Positions 52,561-61,512 of a stretch of DNA of 64,000 nt are shown piece after piece. The position numbers were made by a program, and so were the translations under genes. Position 1 is the first letter of the stretch. The number at the start of each line of letters is the position of its first letter. This DNA comes from Bacillota bacterium (GTDB lineage: Bacteria > Bacillota > Clostridia > Christensenellales > SZUA-584), in assembly GCA_023459495.1 (NCBI GenBank), contig JAEWTL010000038.1, forward strand, positions 248,001-312,000, written 5' to 3'. The notes beneath the pieces were generated by a model. It was not told where the DNA came from. It worked only from the letters and a program-made list of their open reading frames with translations, and did not search any database.

Positions 52561-53582
52561 TATGCACGCTCCTGTTTTGCTCGCCCACAGCTTTCACCGA
52601 TGATCAGCTGCGGTTCAAGTATGATATCCTCCGGCTTGAATTGATCAAGGCCCAGTATCTGTTTGATCAGGGATTCCGCCGCTTTGGCGCCTATACCCCT
52701 CGTGTCCTGACGGATCGTGGTCAGGCGTGGAGAAAAGAGCTGCGCGATCTCGATGCCGTCAAAGCCGACCACGGAGATATCCTCCGGAACGGACAGCCCA
52801 AAGTCGCGCACCGCGTTGATGGCGCCCATCGCGCTGTAGTCGTCGCTGGCGATCACCGCAGTGGGTCTCTCCTCCCGGCTCAGCAACTCCATCATGGATT
52901 TGTATCCGTCCTTGATTGAGTAGTATTTCGACTGCACGAAAACTCCGGGGCCGGGGATTTCCCGCTTTGCTTTCATCGCCTTTTTCAGGCTCCTGATACG
53001 CATATCGGTGATGTACTTGGCTTCGCCGTGCAAATAGACGATGCGGCGATGCCCCAGACTATAAAGATAGTTGTAGAGCAGCGCCATGCTCTTGTCGCAG
53101 TCGGTCATGACGCCCCGGATGGATGGACCGGAGTAATCGATGGCGATCTTAGGCATATCGCTGTGCATAAGCTCACGCGCGTCATCCGACTGGTGGTTGG
53201 TGTTGACGATAAATACGCCGTCCACCTTCCTATAGCGACAGTGTCCGTAATACGAAAACCCCATTTTACCCACATGGTTGGATATAAAGACGAGATCGTA
53301 CCCATGCCTTTCCATAACGGATTTAAAGCTTTCGATAATTTCGGCAAATAAATAATGCCTGAGCCCCATCTCTGCCCCGTCCTGGCACAGCACGCTGATC
53401 GTCCAGGTGCGGTTTTGGCTCAGCCCCTTGGCCCTTCCATCGGGAATATAATCGATGCTGTTTGCAATCTGTCGAACCTTGCTGCAGGTGGCAACGCTGA
53501 CGTCCGGCGCACCGCTCAGCGCCTTGGATACGGTAGCCGGAGACAAGCCGCACATTCTGGCAATGTCATAGATGGTGGCCAT
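52560..53582 (-). CDS. LacI-family regulator of the xylo-oligosaccharide locus
   Basis: About 340 residues. DNA-binding domain ATIYDIARMCGLSPATVSKA, IDYIPDGRAKGLSQNRT; sensor domain with GIGAKAAESLIKQIL and DDYSAMGAINAVRDFGL, DISVVGFDGIEIAQLF. ATG at 53582 is chosen over a GTG two codons earlier by ribosome binding site spacing. Co-transcribed with GH3 (one-base overlap). A perfect CGAAACCGGTTTCG palindrome lies just upstream and a second before the importer, which suggests joint control. Confidence 0.92.
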   Translation of the reverse strand: MATIYDIARMCGLSPATVSKALSGAPDVSVATCSKVRQIANSIDYIPDGRAKGLSQNRTWTISVLCQDGAEMGLRHYLFAEIIESFKSVMERHGYDLVFISNHVGKMGFSYYGHCRYRKVDGVFIVNTNHQSDDARELMHSDMPKIAIDYSGPSIRGVMTDCDKSMALLYNYLYSLGHRRIVYLHGEAKYITDMRIRSLKKAMKAKREIPGPGVFVQSKYYSIKDGYKSMMELLSREERPTAVIASDDYSAMGAINAVRDFGLSVPEDISVVGFDGIEIAQLFSPRLTTIRQDTRGIGAKAAESLIKQILGLDQFKPEDIILEPQLIIGESCGRAKQERA

Positions 53583-53596
53583 TTTCACCCCACCTC

Positions 53597-53610
53597 CGAA
53601 ACCGGTTTCG
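53597..53610. promoter_or_regulatory. LacI operator upstream of lacI-GH3
   Basis: CGAAACCGGTTTCG, a perfect 14-base palindrome of LacI type, lies 14 bases before the lacI ATG and overlaps the ribosome binding site region. It should mediate autoregulation. Confidence 0.8.
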
Positions 53611-53742
53611 ACTCTATTTTAATCCGGCTTCCGTATAAGCACCATGCAATAATTTTACTTCATGGCGCATATTCTTTACCTCCTTCTCCATATGTTTAAG
53701 CACTGAACCTGCAAACCCAGCCGCAGCTCAGTTTTCCCCATG

Positions 53743-53766
53743 CAAAAAGCCCTCTTTCAAGGGCTC
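53743..53766 (-). terminator. Terminator after the YjfF-like gene
   Basis: On the minus strand AGCCCT pairs with AGGGCT around six bases, followed by TTTTTGC. It lies about 200 bases past the yjfF stop. Confidence 0.8.
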
Positions 53767-53967
53767 TTTACTTCGGCGGTGGGGAGAACCGCCACACATA
53801 TGTACAGAGGAGGGAATGCAAGAATATCTTTGCAGTCGATGCAATTGCCTGCGTTTTTGGGCCAGATCAGGTTTATCAGACCGCTGACCATGAGACTGTA
53901 TCTACAAACAGAACAGCCTTACCTTTACTCTTTACTTCTAAGCTTCAGTCATCCCGGCAGCTGCGGT
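53767..53967 (-). other. Structured 3' region after yjfF
   Basis: Two hundred bases without a gene. It holds the hairpins GGCGGT-7-ACCGCC and TGCAA-8-TTGCA (53817-53834), and an 11-base direct repeat CTCTTTACTTC at 53764-53774 and 53928-53938. A stretch ACCTGATCTGG recalls part of the TPP riboswitch, but the rest of that motif is missing. It is either a long 3'UTR or an RNA of unknown class. Confidence 0.45.
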
Positions 53968-55023
53968 TTAGCGCCGCCCTTGCTCACGAACCGTGAGAAT
54001 GATGCTCTGAAACACAATAAAGAAGAACAGCATAAGCCCGGTAGTGATGCTCTGCCAATACGGCTCCCGTAGCCCCGAAGCCACCACAATGTTGGTGATT
54101 GTCTTTAACGAAAGTACCCCAAACAGAGTTCCGATTACGTTGCCAACGCCGCCGGTTAATAATGTCCCGCCGATAATGGCAGCCGCTATCGCCTGCATCT
54201 CTGCGGTTTTAGCGCTGGTCGCGTCTCCTGCTCCCGTGTGCAGCAGATATACATACCCGCCGATTCCGGATAGCAGCCCACACAGCAAATAGGAATAAAA
54301 TCTTGTGCGCTTAACATTGATGCCGAGCATTAAGGCACTCTGGCTGTTGCCACCCACCGCATAGAGGTTGCGCCCGAATCGTGTCCACTTCAGAATTACA
54401 AATACAGCTAATACTACAACGATCGCTACGACCACCCCGATCTCAATTTGGGCGGGAATGAAGTTTCCGGCTTTTCCGAAATAGCCGATGCCCGGAATCT
54501 CGATACGGAAGTCCTTAAGTGCGACAAACGCTTCCTGTACCGCGGTACGCGGAACAGCGCTGACGACGGTTATCATGCCTTTTGCAAAGAACAAGCCCGC
54601 CAAAGTGACGATAAACGGCTGTATCTCCAGATAGGATATCAACGTTCCCTGAACCAACCCAAACGCCAGCCCTATACCCAGGGCCAAGCCTACCGAACCG
54701 ATTACGCTGCCGCTATGGTCATCCAGATAAACGATGCAAGCCATAGCCACGAGTGCGGTTACGCATCCCACCGAAATATCAATGCCGCCCGCGATCATAA
54801 CGACCGTCATTCCGCAGGAAATCACAATCAAAAAGGCATTGTTATTGAAAATATCAAGGAACTGCTGCGGATTTTTAAAACCACCGCCCCAGATCAGAAT
54901 GGCAAGACCGTACATGCCAATAAAGATGCCAATCGTTATGAAGAGGAGCAAATTTGTGTTGGAAATTGGCTCCCTGCGGATTCTGCCCGGTATTTCGGCA
55001 GCTAAATCTCTGTTACTTGTCAT
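53968..55023 (-). CDS. CUT2 permease, YjfF-like
   Basis: 351 residues, about ten helices. GGIDISVGCVTALVAMACIV is the CUT2 motif; LEIQPFIVTLAGLFFAKGMI, TRFGRNLYAVGGNSQSALML and IGGTLLTGGVGNVIGT follow. It matches YjfF of the YtfQRT-YjfF galactofuranose importer. Overlaps the YtfT-like gene by four bases. Confidence 0.9.
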   Translation of the reverse strand: MTSNRDLAAEIPGRIRREPISNTNLLLFITIGIFIGMYGLAILIWGGGFKNPQQFLDIFNNNAFLIVISCGMTVVMIAGGIDISVGCVTALVAMACIVYLDDHSGSVIGSVGLALGIGLAFGLVQGTLISYLEIQPFIVTLAGLFFAKGMITVVSAVPRTAVQEAFVALKDFRIEIPGIGYFGKAGNFIPAQIEIGVVVAIVVVLAVFVILKWTRFGRNLYAVGGNSQSALMLGINVKRTRFYSYLLCGLLSGIGGYVYLLHTGAGDATSAKTAEMQAIAAAIIGGTLLTGGVGNVIGTLFGVLSLKTITNIVVASGLREPYWQSITTGLMLFFFIVFQSIILTVREQGRR

Positions 55024-56099
55024 ATTGTCAATTCTCCGTTATTCTCGTCGGTCTTTTCATCCAACTTTGCGTTCACCGGCTTCTTAAACAGCTTATCGCG
55101 CAGGTGTATGGCATATGCTTTTACAACTGGCGAACCAATTACAACAATGATGATGATGACGATTGCCTTGTACACCGTTATCGCCGTTGAAGGAACCTTC
55201 ATGGCAAAAAGCGTAGTCGTCAGCGTCTGAATGGTGTATGCCCCGATCACAGAACCGGCCAAGCTGAATTTTCCGCCGCCCAGTACATTGCCTCCCAAGG
55301 CTACTGCCAAAATAGCGTCTAATTCGATATCCTGAAGAAAGGTGTCATGATTCATAAGCCCTATTCTGCTGACGCCGATTGCGCCTGCAAAAGCGCAGCA
55401 AATGCCCAGTATCATAAAGGACAGCAGTTTTATCCAAGGGGCATTTATCCCATTCAGGCGTGCGGATCTCTCGTTGATTCCGACCGCTTGTGTATAGAGG
55501 CCAAGCGTGGTGAACCTTAACAGAAGCCAGATTAATACACAAAATATGATTACGATTAGAATAGGGGTATTGATGGGAACGCCGGGAATAAAGCCTCCAA
55601 TGTAACCAAGCAGCGGGCTTTCCACAGTCGGTGTTGCGCCGCCGTTTATCCAATATGCGATGGAACGGCCGGCTGAAAACAGTATCAGCGATGCAATCAT
55701 CGGCTGAATCCTGAATCCGGCAACCAATGTACCGTTGAACACACCGCAAATAAGCGCAACCAGACAGCCTGCCAAAAAAGCGACAAGAATAATGGGTATC
55801 GTGATTTCATTCTCGCGAAGCACGCGAATAAATACACTGCCCGCTATTGCCGCCACTGCGCCAACGCTGATATCCTGTCCTCTTGACGAGGCCGTTACCA
55901 GCGTCATGCCGATTGCCAGAATAACCCGCTCGGACGCGTTGTTCAGGATGCTCATGACATTCCCTTGAAGCGTATTGTTTTTATAGGTTATTTCAAAAAA
56001 TCCAATGTCCCTGATCAGATTAAAAACAATCAGCAAAAAAAGCGCGAACACCGGGACAAACAATTGAGACGTCGCAAATTTTTTAAAAGCCTTACCCAT
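55020..56099 (-). CDS. CUT2 permease, YtfT-like
   Basis: 359 residues, about ten helices. ASSRGQDISVGAVAAIAGSV takes the place of the usual GGIDLS motif as in YtfT. GFRIQPMIASLILFSAGRSI, TLGLYTQAVGINERSARLNG and LGGNVLGGGKFSLAGSVIGA follow. Its start overlaps the ATPase end by eight bases. The pair forms the channel with the YjfF-like subunit. Confidence 0.9.
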   Translation of the reverse strand: MGKAFKKFATSQLFVPVFALFLLIVFNLIRDIGFFEITYKNNTLQGNVMSILNNASERVILAIGMTLVTASSRGQDISVGAVAAIAGSVFIRVLRENEITIPIILVAFLAGCLVALICGVFNGTLVAGFRIQPMIASLILFSAGRSIAYWINGGATPTVESPLLGYIGGFIPGVPINTPILIVIIFCVLIWLLLRFTTLGLYTQAVGINERSARLNGINAPWIKLLSFMILGICCAFAGAIGVSRIGLMNHDTFLQDIELDAILAVALGGNVLGGGKFSLAGSVIGAYTIQTLTTTLFAMKVPSTAITVYKAIVIIIIVVIGSPVVKAYAIHLRDKLFKKPVNAKLDEKTDENNGELTI

Positions 56100-57612
56100 T
56101 TTGAGCTGCCTCCCCCGCTATCGTATGCATAATATTCGCCTGCGTCATGTCCTCGCCCTTAAGCTCGCCCACGATGTTGCGATCCCGCATGACGATGAGC
56201 CGTGAGCATGTGCGAAGCATCTCCTCGATTTCGGAGGAAATAAACGTTACGCTGACCCCTTCTTCGGCGAGTTTGAGCACAAGCTTTTGTATTTCAACCT
56301 TTGTACCGACGTCTATACCGCGCGTCGGTTCGTCTAATATCAGATACTGCGGATTTGTAAGCAGCCAGCGTGCAAGAATCGCCTTTTGCTGATTGCCGCC
56401 CGAAAGTGATTTTATGGGCGTATCCAATGACGCGGTTTTTATCCCCAATAATTTAATGTACTTATCTGCAAAGGCTTTCGCCTCAGCTTTGGAAAACGGC
56501 CGGAAAAAACCCTTCATTACCTGTAATGCCAGTATAATATTTTGACGTACGGACAGATCCTCAACGATACCATCCTGCTTTCTGTCCTCGGGCAAATACC
56601 CGATACCATGCTTCATGGCGTCCTTGGGTTTGGATATTTTTACGGTTTTCCCTTTTACCTTCACCCTGCCGCCGGTCACTTTATCAGCACCAAATATCGC
56701 ACGTACGCTTTCGCTGCGGCCGGATCCAAGGAGGCCGGTGAACCCGTTCACTTCTCCCTTGTAAATTTTAAAGTCAAACGCTTTCGTACCTTCCGCACTG
56801 GACAGTCCGAACGCCTCGAAAACGGGCGTGGTATCCTCATCAACCTGTAATGTCTTTCGATTGTCCAACGCGGAAATGTCGTCAAGCTCTTTGCCCATCA
56901 TCTTAGAAATGAGCTGCACGCGCGGCAGATCCTTTATTTCGTACTCTCCGACGAGCTCGCCGTTTCGCAAAACGGTTATTCTGTCGCATACCTCGTACAC
57001 CTGCTCGAGAAAATGCGTGATGAAGATGATGCCGACACCGCGGGATTTCAGTTCGCGCATCAGAGAGAAAAGTTTTTCAACTTCATGTTCGTCCAGCGAG
57101 GAGGTCGGCTCGTCGAGGATCAGTACTTTGCAGTCCATATCCACGGCACGGGCAATGGCGACCATTTGCTGCACCGCCAGCGAGCAGGTGGCCAGCTGCT
57201 GAGCGGCTCTCGCCGGAATATTCAGTTTAGCCAGTATCTCCGTCGTCTTCTTCTCCATAGAGCGCCAATTAATAAGCTGATAATTGCCCCGTCCGATAAA
57301 CATATTCTCGGCAACTGTAAGGTTAGGGCAAAGGGTTATCTCCTGATAGACCGTGCTGATCCCCAGGTTCTGAGCCTCTTGGGGTGATTTTACAGTGATT
57401 TCTTTATCAATACCCGCTAAATGAATTTGTCCGGAGTCCTTCGGGTATACGCCTGTTAATACTTTGATTAATGTTGACTTGCCGGCTCCATTCTCACCCA
57501 TCAGGGCATGAATCTCGCCTTTGCGGAGCGTGAAATCAACATTTTGCAAAGCGCGTACGCCGGGGAACTCTTTGCATATTTTCCTCATGGATAAAACGAT
57601 GTCGTTTTGCAT
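56092..57612 (-). CDS. CUT2 double ABC ATPase, YtfR-like
   Basis: 506 residues, two ABC domains. Walker A GENGAGKSTLIKVLTGV and DEPTSSLDEHEVEKL in domain 1; GLLGSGRSESVRAIFG, LSGGNQQKAILARWL and LILDEPTRGIDVGTK in domain 2. The GSGRSE loop and SLAVQQMVAIARA segment match YtfR. ATG at 57612 has AAAGGATGG upstream. Downstream of the SBP gene and a long hairpin. Confidence 0.93.
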   Translation of the reverse strand: MQNDIVLSMRKICKEFPGVRALQNVDFTLRKGEIHALMGENGAGKSTLIKVLTGVYPKDSGQIHLAGIDKEITVKSPQEAQNLGISTVYQEITLCPNLTVAENMFIGRGNYQLINWRSMEKKTTEILAKLNIPARAAQQLATCSLAVQQMVAIARAVDMDCKVLILDEPTSSLDEHEVEKLFSLMRELKSRGVGIIFITHFLEQVYEVCDRITVLRNGELVGEYEIKDLPRVQLISKMMGKELDDISALDNRKTLQVDEDTTPVFEAFGLSSAEGTKAFDFKIYKGEVNGFTGLLGSGRSESVRAIFGADKVTGGRVKVKGKTVKISKPKDAMKHGIGYLPEDRKQDGIVEDLSVRQNIILALQVMKGFFRPFSKAEAKAFADKYIKLLGIKTASLDTPIKSLSGGNQQKAILARWLLTNPQYLILDEPTRGIDVGTKVEIQKLVLKLAEEGVSVTFISSEIEEMLRTCSRLIVMRDRNIVGELKGEDMTQANIMHTIAGEAAQNG

Positions 57613-57653
57613 AGGGTAACCATCCTTTATGCGCCCAAAGTTTCTTAAAGATA

Positions 57654-57694
57654 GCGGTGCGTGTATGGGTATATCTTCCGCATACACGCACCGC
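57654..57694 (-). other. Fourteen-pair hairpin after the YtfQ-like gene
   Basis: GCGGTGCGTGTATG and CATACACGCACCGC are perfectly complementary with a 13-base loop, between the SBP and ATPase genes. No T-run follows. Same position as the hairpins at 26353, 35864 and 48821. Confidence 0.8.
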
Positions 57695-57744
57695 ACATAG
57701 TTGATACGAAGTCTCTGCTATTGGATATGAGTATACTTTATTGG

Positions 57745-58716
57745 TTATTCGCCGAGGCCGTAAGTATCAATGTCCGCCTGCGTAATCGTCGTTGCATCGA
57801 ATCCTTTCTCTTCGGAGATAACCTTCTTCTCCGTAAGCTTGCCGCCGGACTCAAGCGTTTGAATCATGCCAGCGATTACAGAGGCCTGGAAGGGGCTGCA
57901 CTGACCGTCATAGTTCCAGTTGCCCGCAAGCAGTTCCCGAAGCGCCCACTTGTTGCAATCGAAGCCCATTACGATGACATCTTTACCAACGCCATGGGTG
58001 ATACCAGCTTCATCCAGCGCCGCAACAGCGCCCTTCGCCATGCCGTCATTTTCAGCATAGATCACGTTGAATTCCTCACCGGAGTTGATGACAGACTCTA
58101 CGATCTGCTTCGCAGTAGCTTCATCCCAGGTCGCGGTCTGCTGCATAACCATGTTCATGGTGCCGGCATCAAATTCGGCCTGCAGAGCGGCTGTACGGCC
58201 AATCTGTGCATCGGAGCCCATTGCGCCCTGAATGTGGATGACATTATACTCAGACAGCTTCTGCGCCTTCAGCCACTCCACAGCCGTCGTGCCTTCATTC
58301 GCCATATCGGAAACAACCGCGGCTTCGTACAGGCTCTCGTCAACGTTCATCATACGGTCGAACAGGAACACTTTAATTCCGGCTTCCTTGGCACTGGTCA
58401 GGACAGCATCCCAACCATCAGTAGCAGCGGCCGAGATCAGCAGGTAATCAACACCGTCGGTGATAAACTGCTTGGCTGCGTTTAACTGCTCGTCATTCTT
58501 CAGGCTGTAGAATGTCGATACCTTGTATCCGTTCTCTTCCGTGAAGACTTTTTCGAAATCTGCCACATTCGCAGCGCGATATCCGGACTCCGAGGGCGGA
58601 TTGTTGACGATACCAACCTTGATCAGCTTGTCTTTTCCTCCGTCTGCTACCTGACCGCAGGCTACCAGCCCTAACGCCAATACGACAACAAGGACAACTG
58701 CAATAAGTTTTTTCAT
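57745..58716 (-). CDS. CUT2 binding lipoprotein, YtfQ-like
   Basis: 323 residues: signal VVLVVVLALGLVACGQ with lipobox LVAC, then a ribose-binding-type domain (GIVNNPPSESGYRAANVADF, LLISAAATDGWDAVLTSAKE, VFLFDRMMNVDESLYEAAVV, YNVIHIQGAMGSDAQIGR, IYAENDGMAKGAVAALDE). The DRMM and NDGMA segments are as in YtfQ, which binds galactofuranose; a related sugar is likely. First gene of the importer operon, with a promoter about 75 bases upstream. Confidence 0.92.
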   Translation of the reverse strand: MKKLIAVVLVVVLALGLVACGQVADGGKDKLIKVGIVNNPPSESGYRAANVADFEKVFTEENGYKVSTFYSLKNDEQLNAAKQFITDGVDYLLISAAATDGWDAVLTSAKEAGIKVFLFDRMMNVDESLYEAAVVSDMANEGTTAVEWLKAQKLSEYNVIHIQGAMGSDAQIGRTAALQAEFDAGTMNMVMQQTATWDEATAKQIVESVINSGEEFNVIYAENDGMAKGAVAALDEAGITHGVGKDVIVMGFDCNKWALRELLAGNWNYDGQCSPFQASVIAGMIQTLESGGKLTEKKVISEEKGFDATTITQADIDTYGLGE

Positions 58717-58788
58717 ACCAGGATTTCCTTTCCAATTTTAATGTGGTGAAAATGTGCGCTCGCTTTCATACGAGATCGCTTTAATTTT

Positions 58789-58817
58789 CTTATATCACAC
58801 ACAAAAATGAAAACCAA
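58789..58817 (-). promoter_or_regulatory. Promoter of the YtfQ-type importer operon
   Basis: TTGGTT (58817-58812), 17-base spacer, TATAAG (58794-58789). The remaining part of the 350-base gap to the sensor operon (58818-59010) holds no gene; it is where the AraC-type regulator would be expected to bind. Confidence 0.6.
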
Positions 58818-59010
58818 TAACCCTGGATGAAGCGCATAAGAATGTCAACTATCTTGGATAGATAACAAACCGCGTGAGACTTTTATACCACCATGGTCCA
58901 TCCGGCGGCTGAAATTTTTCTACCTCTGACAGTAAAAAAACGACTGCCGAAAAAGGTCGGAATCTTCTTCAAACTTGATGGTCCTATTTTCATTAACTCT
59001 TTTTCTGCAT

Positions 59011-59040
59011 AGAAATAAAGGCCCCGCTTATGCGGAGCCC
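59011..59040 (-). terminator. Terminator of the three-component sensor operon
   Basis: On the minus strand GGCTCCGC pairs with GCGGGGCC (one G-U) around ATAA, followed by TTTATTTCT. Confidence 0.85.
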
Positions 59041-59066
59041 GGCTTTCAAGATGTCTGGTGTTGCAC

Positions 59067-60071
59067 TCAATATCCCCTGCCGTCGATCATTTCCTGCGTT
59101 ATTGTATAACAGTCAAACCAGGTCTCATCGATATACTTCACCCGTTCAACCGTCTCTTGCCGCTCCATCTGCTGAATCATACCGGCAACATAAGGCCCCT
59201 GCAGCGGGTTGCATTCCACGTTGAGCGCAATCCTTCCCTGCAGGCACCAGGTAAGCCCCAGCCTTGTCGCATCAAACGAGATAACGATCACGCCGTCGTC
59301 CGCGTTGCATTTAAGCCCCGCCTCTTCCATCGCATCAATCGCTCCTAACGCTTCGCCGTCGTTTTCACAATACACCACATTGATATCGGTGGTCTTCTCC
59401 AGTATCGTGCCCATGACCTCATAGGCCTTGGCCCGCGTAAAATCGCCGTCTACCTGATCGACCAGTTCCCACTGTGGATGCCGTTCAAGCGCCTGTTCCA
59501 GTGCGGCGGTCCGGCCGATTTGTGCGGAGGAATCGATTGTCCCCTGAATATGAACGATCCGGATGGGATCATCCACCCTGCCCTGCCTTTCCAGCAGATC
59601 CTCCAGCCATTGGACAGCGGTGTCCCCTTCCTTGCGAAAATCCGATCCGATATATGCCGTATACAGACTCCTGTCCGTCACCTCGATATCGCGGTCAATC
59701 ACGATGACCGGTATATCGGCTTCCTTTGCTTCCTGCAGAATGGAGTTCCAACCCGTTTCCACGCGGGGAGAGAACACGATGTAGTCCACATCCTGCTGGA
59801 TAAAGGTGCGGATAGCCCGAATCTGGTTCTCCTGTTCGTTCCGGGCGTCATCGAAGAACAGCTCGTATCCGTTTGCCTCACTCAATGCGGCCTTCATGCT
59901 CTCGGTATTGGCCACGCGCCACTCCGACTCCGCGCCGACCTGTGAAAAACCGACGACGATCAGATTCTCAGGATTCTCTTCGGAGTCTTCCGCGGTGGGT
60001 GGCTTTGCGTTTATACAGCCGCTAAACAAAAACACAAGACACACTGCCAGAGCAAGCAGTCCCTTTTTCAT
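59067..60071 (-). CDS. YtfQ-like sensor binding lipoprotein
   Basis: 334 residues: signal ALAVCLVFLFSGCINA with lipobox FSGC, then a YtfQ/XylF-like sugar-binding domain (IVVGFSQVGAESEWRVANTE, FFDDARNEQENQIRAIRTF, VIDRDIEVTDRSLYTAYIGS, QGTIDSSAQIGRTAALEQAL, YCENDGEALGAIDAMEEAG). It is a paralogue of the importer SBP but is encoded after the histidine kinase (four-base overlap), and no transporter gene follows in its unit. It probably presents ligand to the kinase, as XylFII does for LytS in solventogenic clostridia. Confidence 0.92.
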   Translation of the reverse strand: MKKGLLALAVCLVFLFSGCINAKPPTAEDSEENPENLIVVGFSQVGAESEWRVANTESMKAALSEANGYELFFDDARNEQENQIRAIRTFIQQDVDYIVFSPRVETGWNSILQEAKEADIPVIVIDRDIEVTDRSLYTAYIGSDFRKEGDTAVQWLEDLLERQGRVDDPIRIVHIQGTIDSSAQIGRTAALEQALERHPQWELVDQVDGDFTRAKAYEVMGTILEKTTDINVVYCENDGEALGAIDAMEEAGLKCNADDGVIVISFDATRLGLTWCLQGRIALNVECNPLQGPYVAGMIQQMERQETVERVKYIDETWFDCYTITQEMIDGRGY

Positions 60072-61471
60072 TGTCCCATCTCCTTTTCATTCGTCTGCAT
60101 GGGAATCGACACCAGAACCTTTGTACCAACACCTGCGGTACTCTCTATGGTGAGACCGTATTCGCTGCCGAACAATATCTGAATCCGTTGGTGCACGGTG
60201 CGGAGTCCGAACCCTTCGCGCCTGCCGTCCACCAGCGACGCGCGCACTTCCTCCAGCCGTTCCTCCGTCATGCCGCACCCGTCGTCCGCCACCTCCAATA
60301 TCACGCGGTCCTCCTGCGCCCTGCCGGATACGCGGATGAGGCCTTTGCGACGCCGGATCTTGATGCCGTGATACAGCGCGTTTTCCACCAGCGGCTGCAA
60401 AGTAAGCTTGGGAAGTATAAAGTCTTTCAGTTCGTCCGGAATATCGATCTCATATTCCATCAGGTCCCGGTAGCGCATCTGCTGAATCTCCAGATAGCTT
60501 CGGATATGCTGCTCCTCCTCCGTGAGCGTGATGACGTTCTGTCCCCGGCTCAGGGAAAAGCGGAAGAAGTTTGACAGGCTGCTGACCATGTTGACCGCTT
60601 CACTGATTTCCCCGGATTCGATCAGCCAGATGATGGTGTCCAGCGTGTTATAGAGAAAATGCGGGTTGATCTGCGCCTGCAGCAACGCGAGCTCGGTACG
60701 CCGCCGCTGCTTTTCCTGTTCGGTGTTTCGGTCGATCTGCCGCTTCAAATGCCCGACCATGCTCTCAATGCCATCCGAGAGCAGCTGAACCTCCTCCACG
60801 TCGGCCTGTATCGGTTCACAGACGAGCAGGCTGCCCTTACCAATTGCCACCAGACGGTCGCAAAGCTTGTCGATTGGATCTACGATCCTGTTACTCAGCT
60901 TCCTCGAGTAACTCAGCAGGATGGACAGCAGCACCAGCGCCAGAATTACGATCGCGCCCATCAGTACGATCATGTTCGTAATCATGGTCGACTGCAGGGC
61001 ATCCAGATGCACCGCTTCGTAGTACAGGTAAGTATACATGTACTCCCGAATCAGTTCGGTTGTGACGTATATATTATTATTTAGCTGGTCCATTCGAGAA
61101 TCGTATTCTTCAGTCTCTGCAATCTGCTGCATCTTATTTTCCAGACTATGGCATAGATTCAGGACGCTGCTGATGGAGCGAAGGCTATCTTTTTCCGTTG
61201 TTGTTTCTACCAGCATGCTCGCGATCGTCTCCGCGGAATGCACGTCCTCGATCGGCAGACCCGTGGAATACTGGCTGTCGATCACATAGTAGTACATCTT
61301 CAGGTCAACGTCTTTCTTAAAATCCTGATTAAAATCGGACGCCGTCGTAACGTTGTTCAGTATCGCATTATACTGTAACGCATACCCGATACCGATAGAT
61401 GCGACCACAATTATGACGATCATCAGCGGAATAGTGACGATCAGGATCATCTTCCACAGCTTGCTCTGCAT
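60068..61471 (-). CDS. LytS/YesM-type sensor histidine kinase
   Basis: About 467 residues. One helix at the N-terminus (ILIVTIPLMIVIIVVASIGI), a helical extracellular domain of about 140 residues, a second helix (MIVLMGAIVILALVLLSILL), HAMP, then the His_kinase domain (phosphoacceptor His in LLQAQINPHFLYNTLDTII) and an ATPase domain (PLVENALYHGIKI, VADDGCGMTE, GFGLRTVHQRI). The extracellular part is small and all-helical, consistent with sensing a bound SBP rather than the sugar itself. Start uncertain: ATG at 61471 or GTG at 61483. Overlaps the SBP gene by four bases. Confidence 0.92.
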   Translation of the reverse strand: MQSKLWKMILIVTIPLMIVIIVVASIGIGYALQYNAILNNVTTASDFNQDFKKDVDLKMYYYVIDSQYSTGLPIEDVHSAETIASMLVETTTEKDSLRSISSVLNLCHSLENKMQQIAETEEYDSRMDQLNNNIYVTTELIREYMYTYLYYEAVHLDALQSTMITNMIVLMGAIVILALVLLSILLSYSRKLSNRIVDPIDKLCDRLVAIGKGSLLVCEPIQADVEEVQLLSDGIESMVGHLKRQIDRNTEQEKQRRRTELALLQAQINPHFLYNTLDTIIWLIESGEISEAVNMVSSLSNFFRFSLSRGQNVITLTEEEQHIRSYLEIQQMRYRDLMEYEIDIPDELKDFILPKLTLQPLVENALYHGIKIRRRKGLIRVSGRAQEDRVILEVADDGCGMTEERLEEVRASLVDGRREGFGLRTVHQRIQILFGSEYGLTIESTAGVGTKVLVSIPMQTNEKEMGQ

Positions 61472-61512
61472 ATTCGCTTTCACTTTTCCTGTTTCCCACC
61501 GAAAGTTGCCTA

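Noticed and set aside
53840..53900. TPP riboswitch on the minus strand (ACCTGATCTGG present)
   Set aside because: The second half of the motif (ATAATGCCAGCGTAGGGAA) and the upstream GGGTGC...CTGAGA are absent, and it lies downstream of a finished operon with a terminator right after it.
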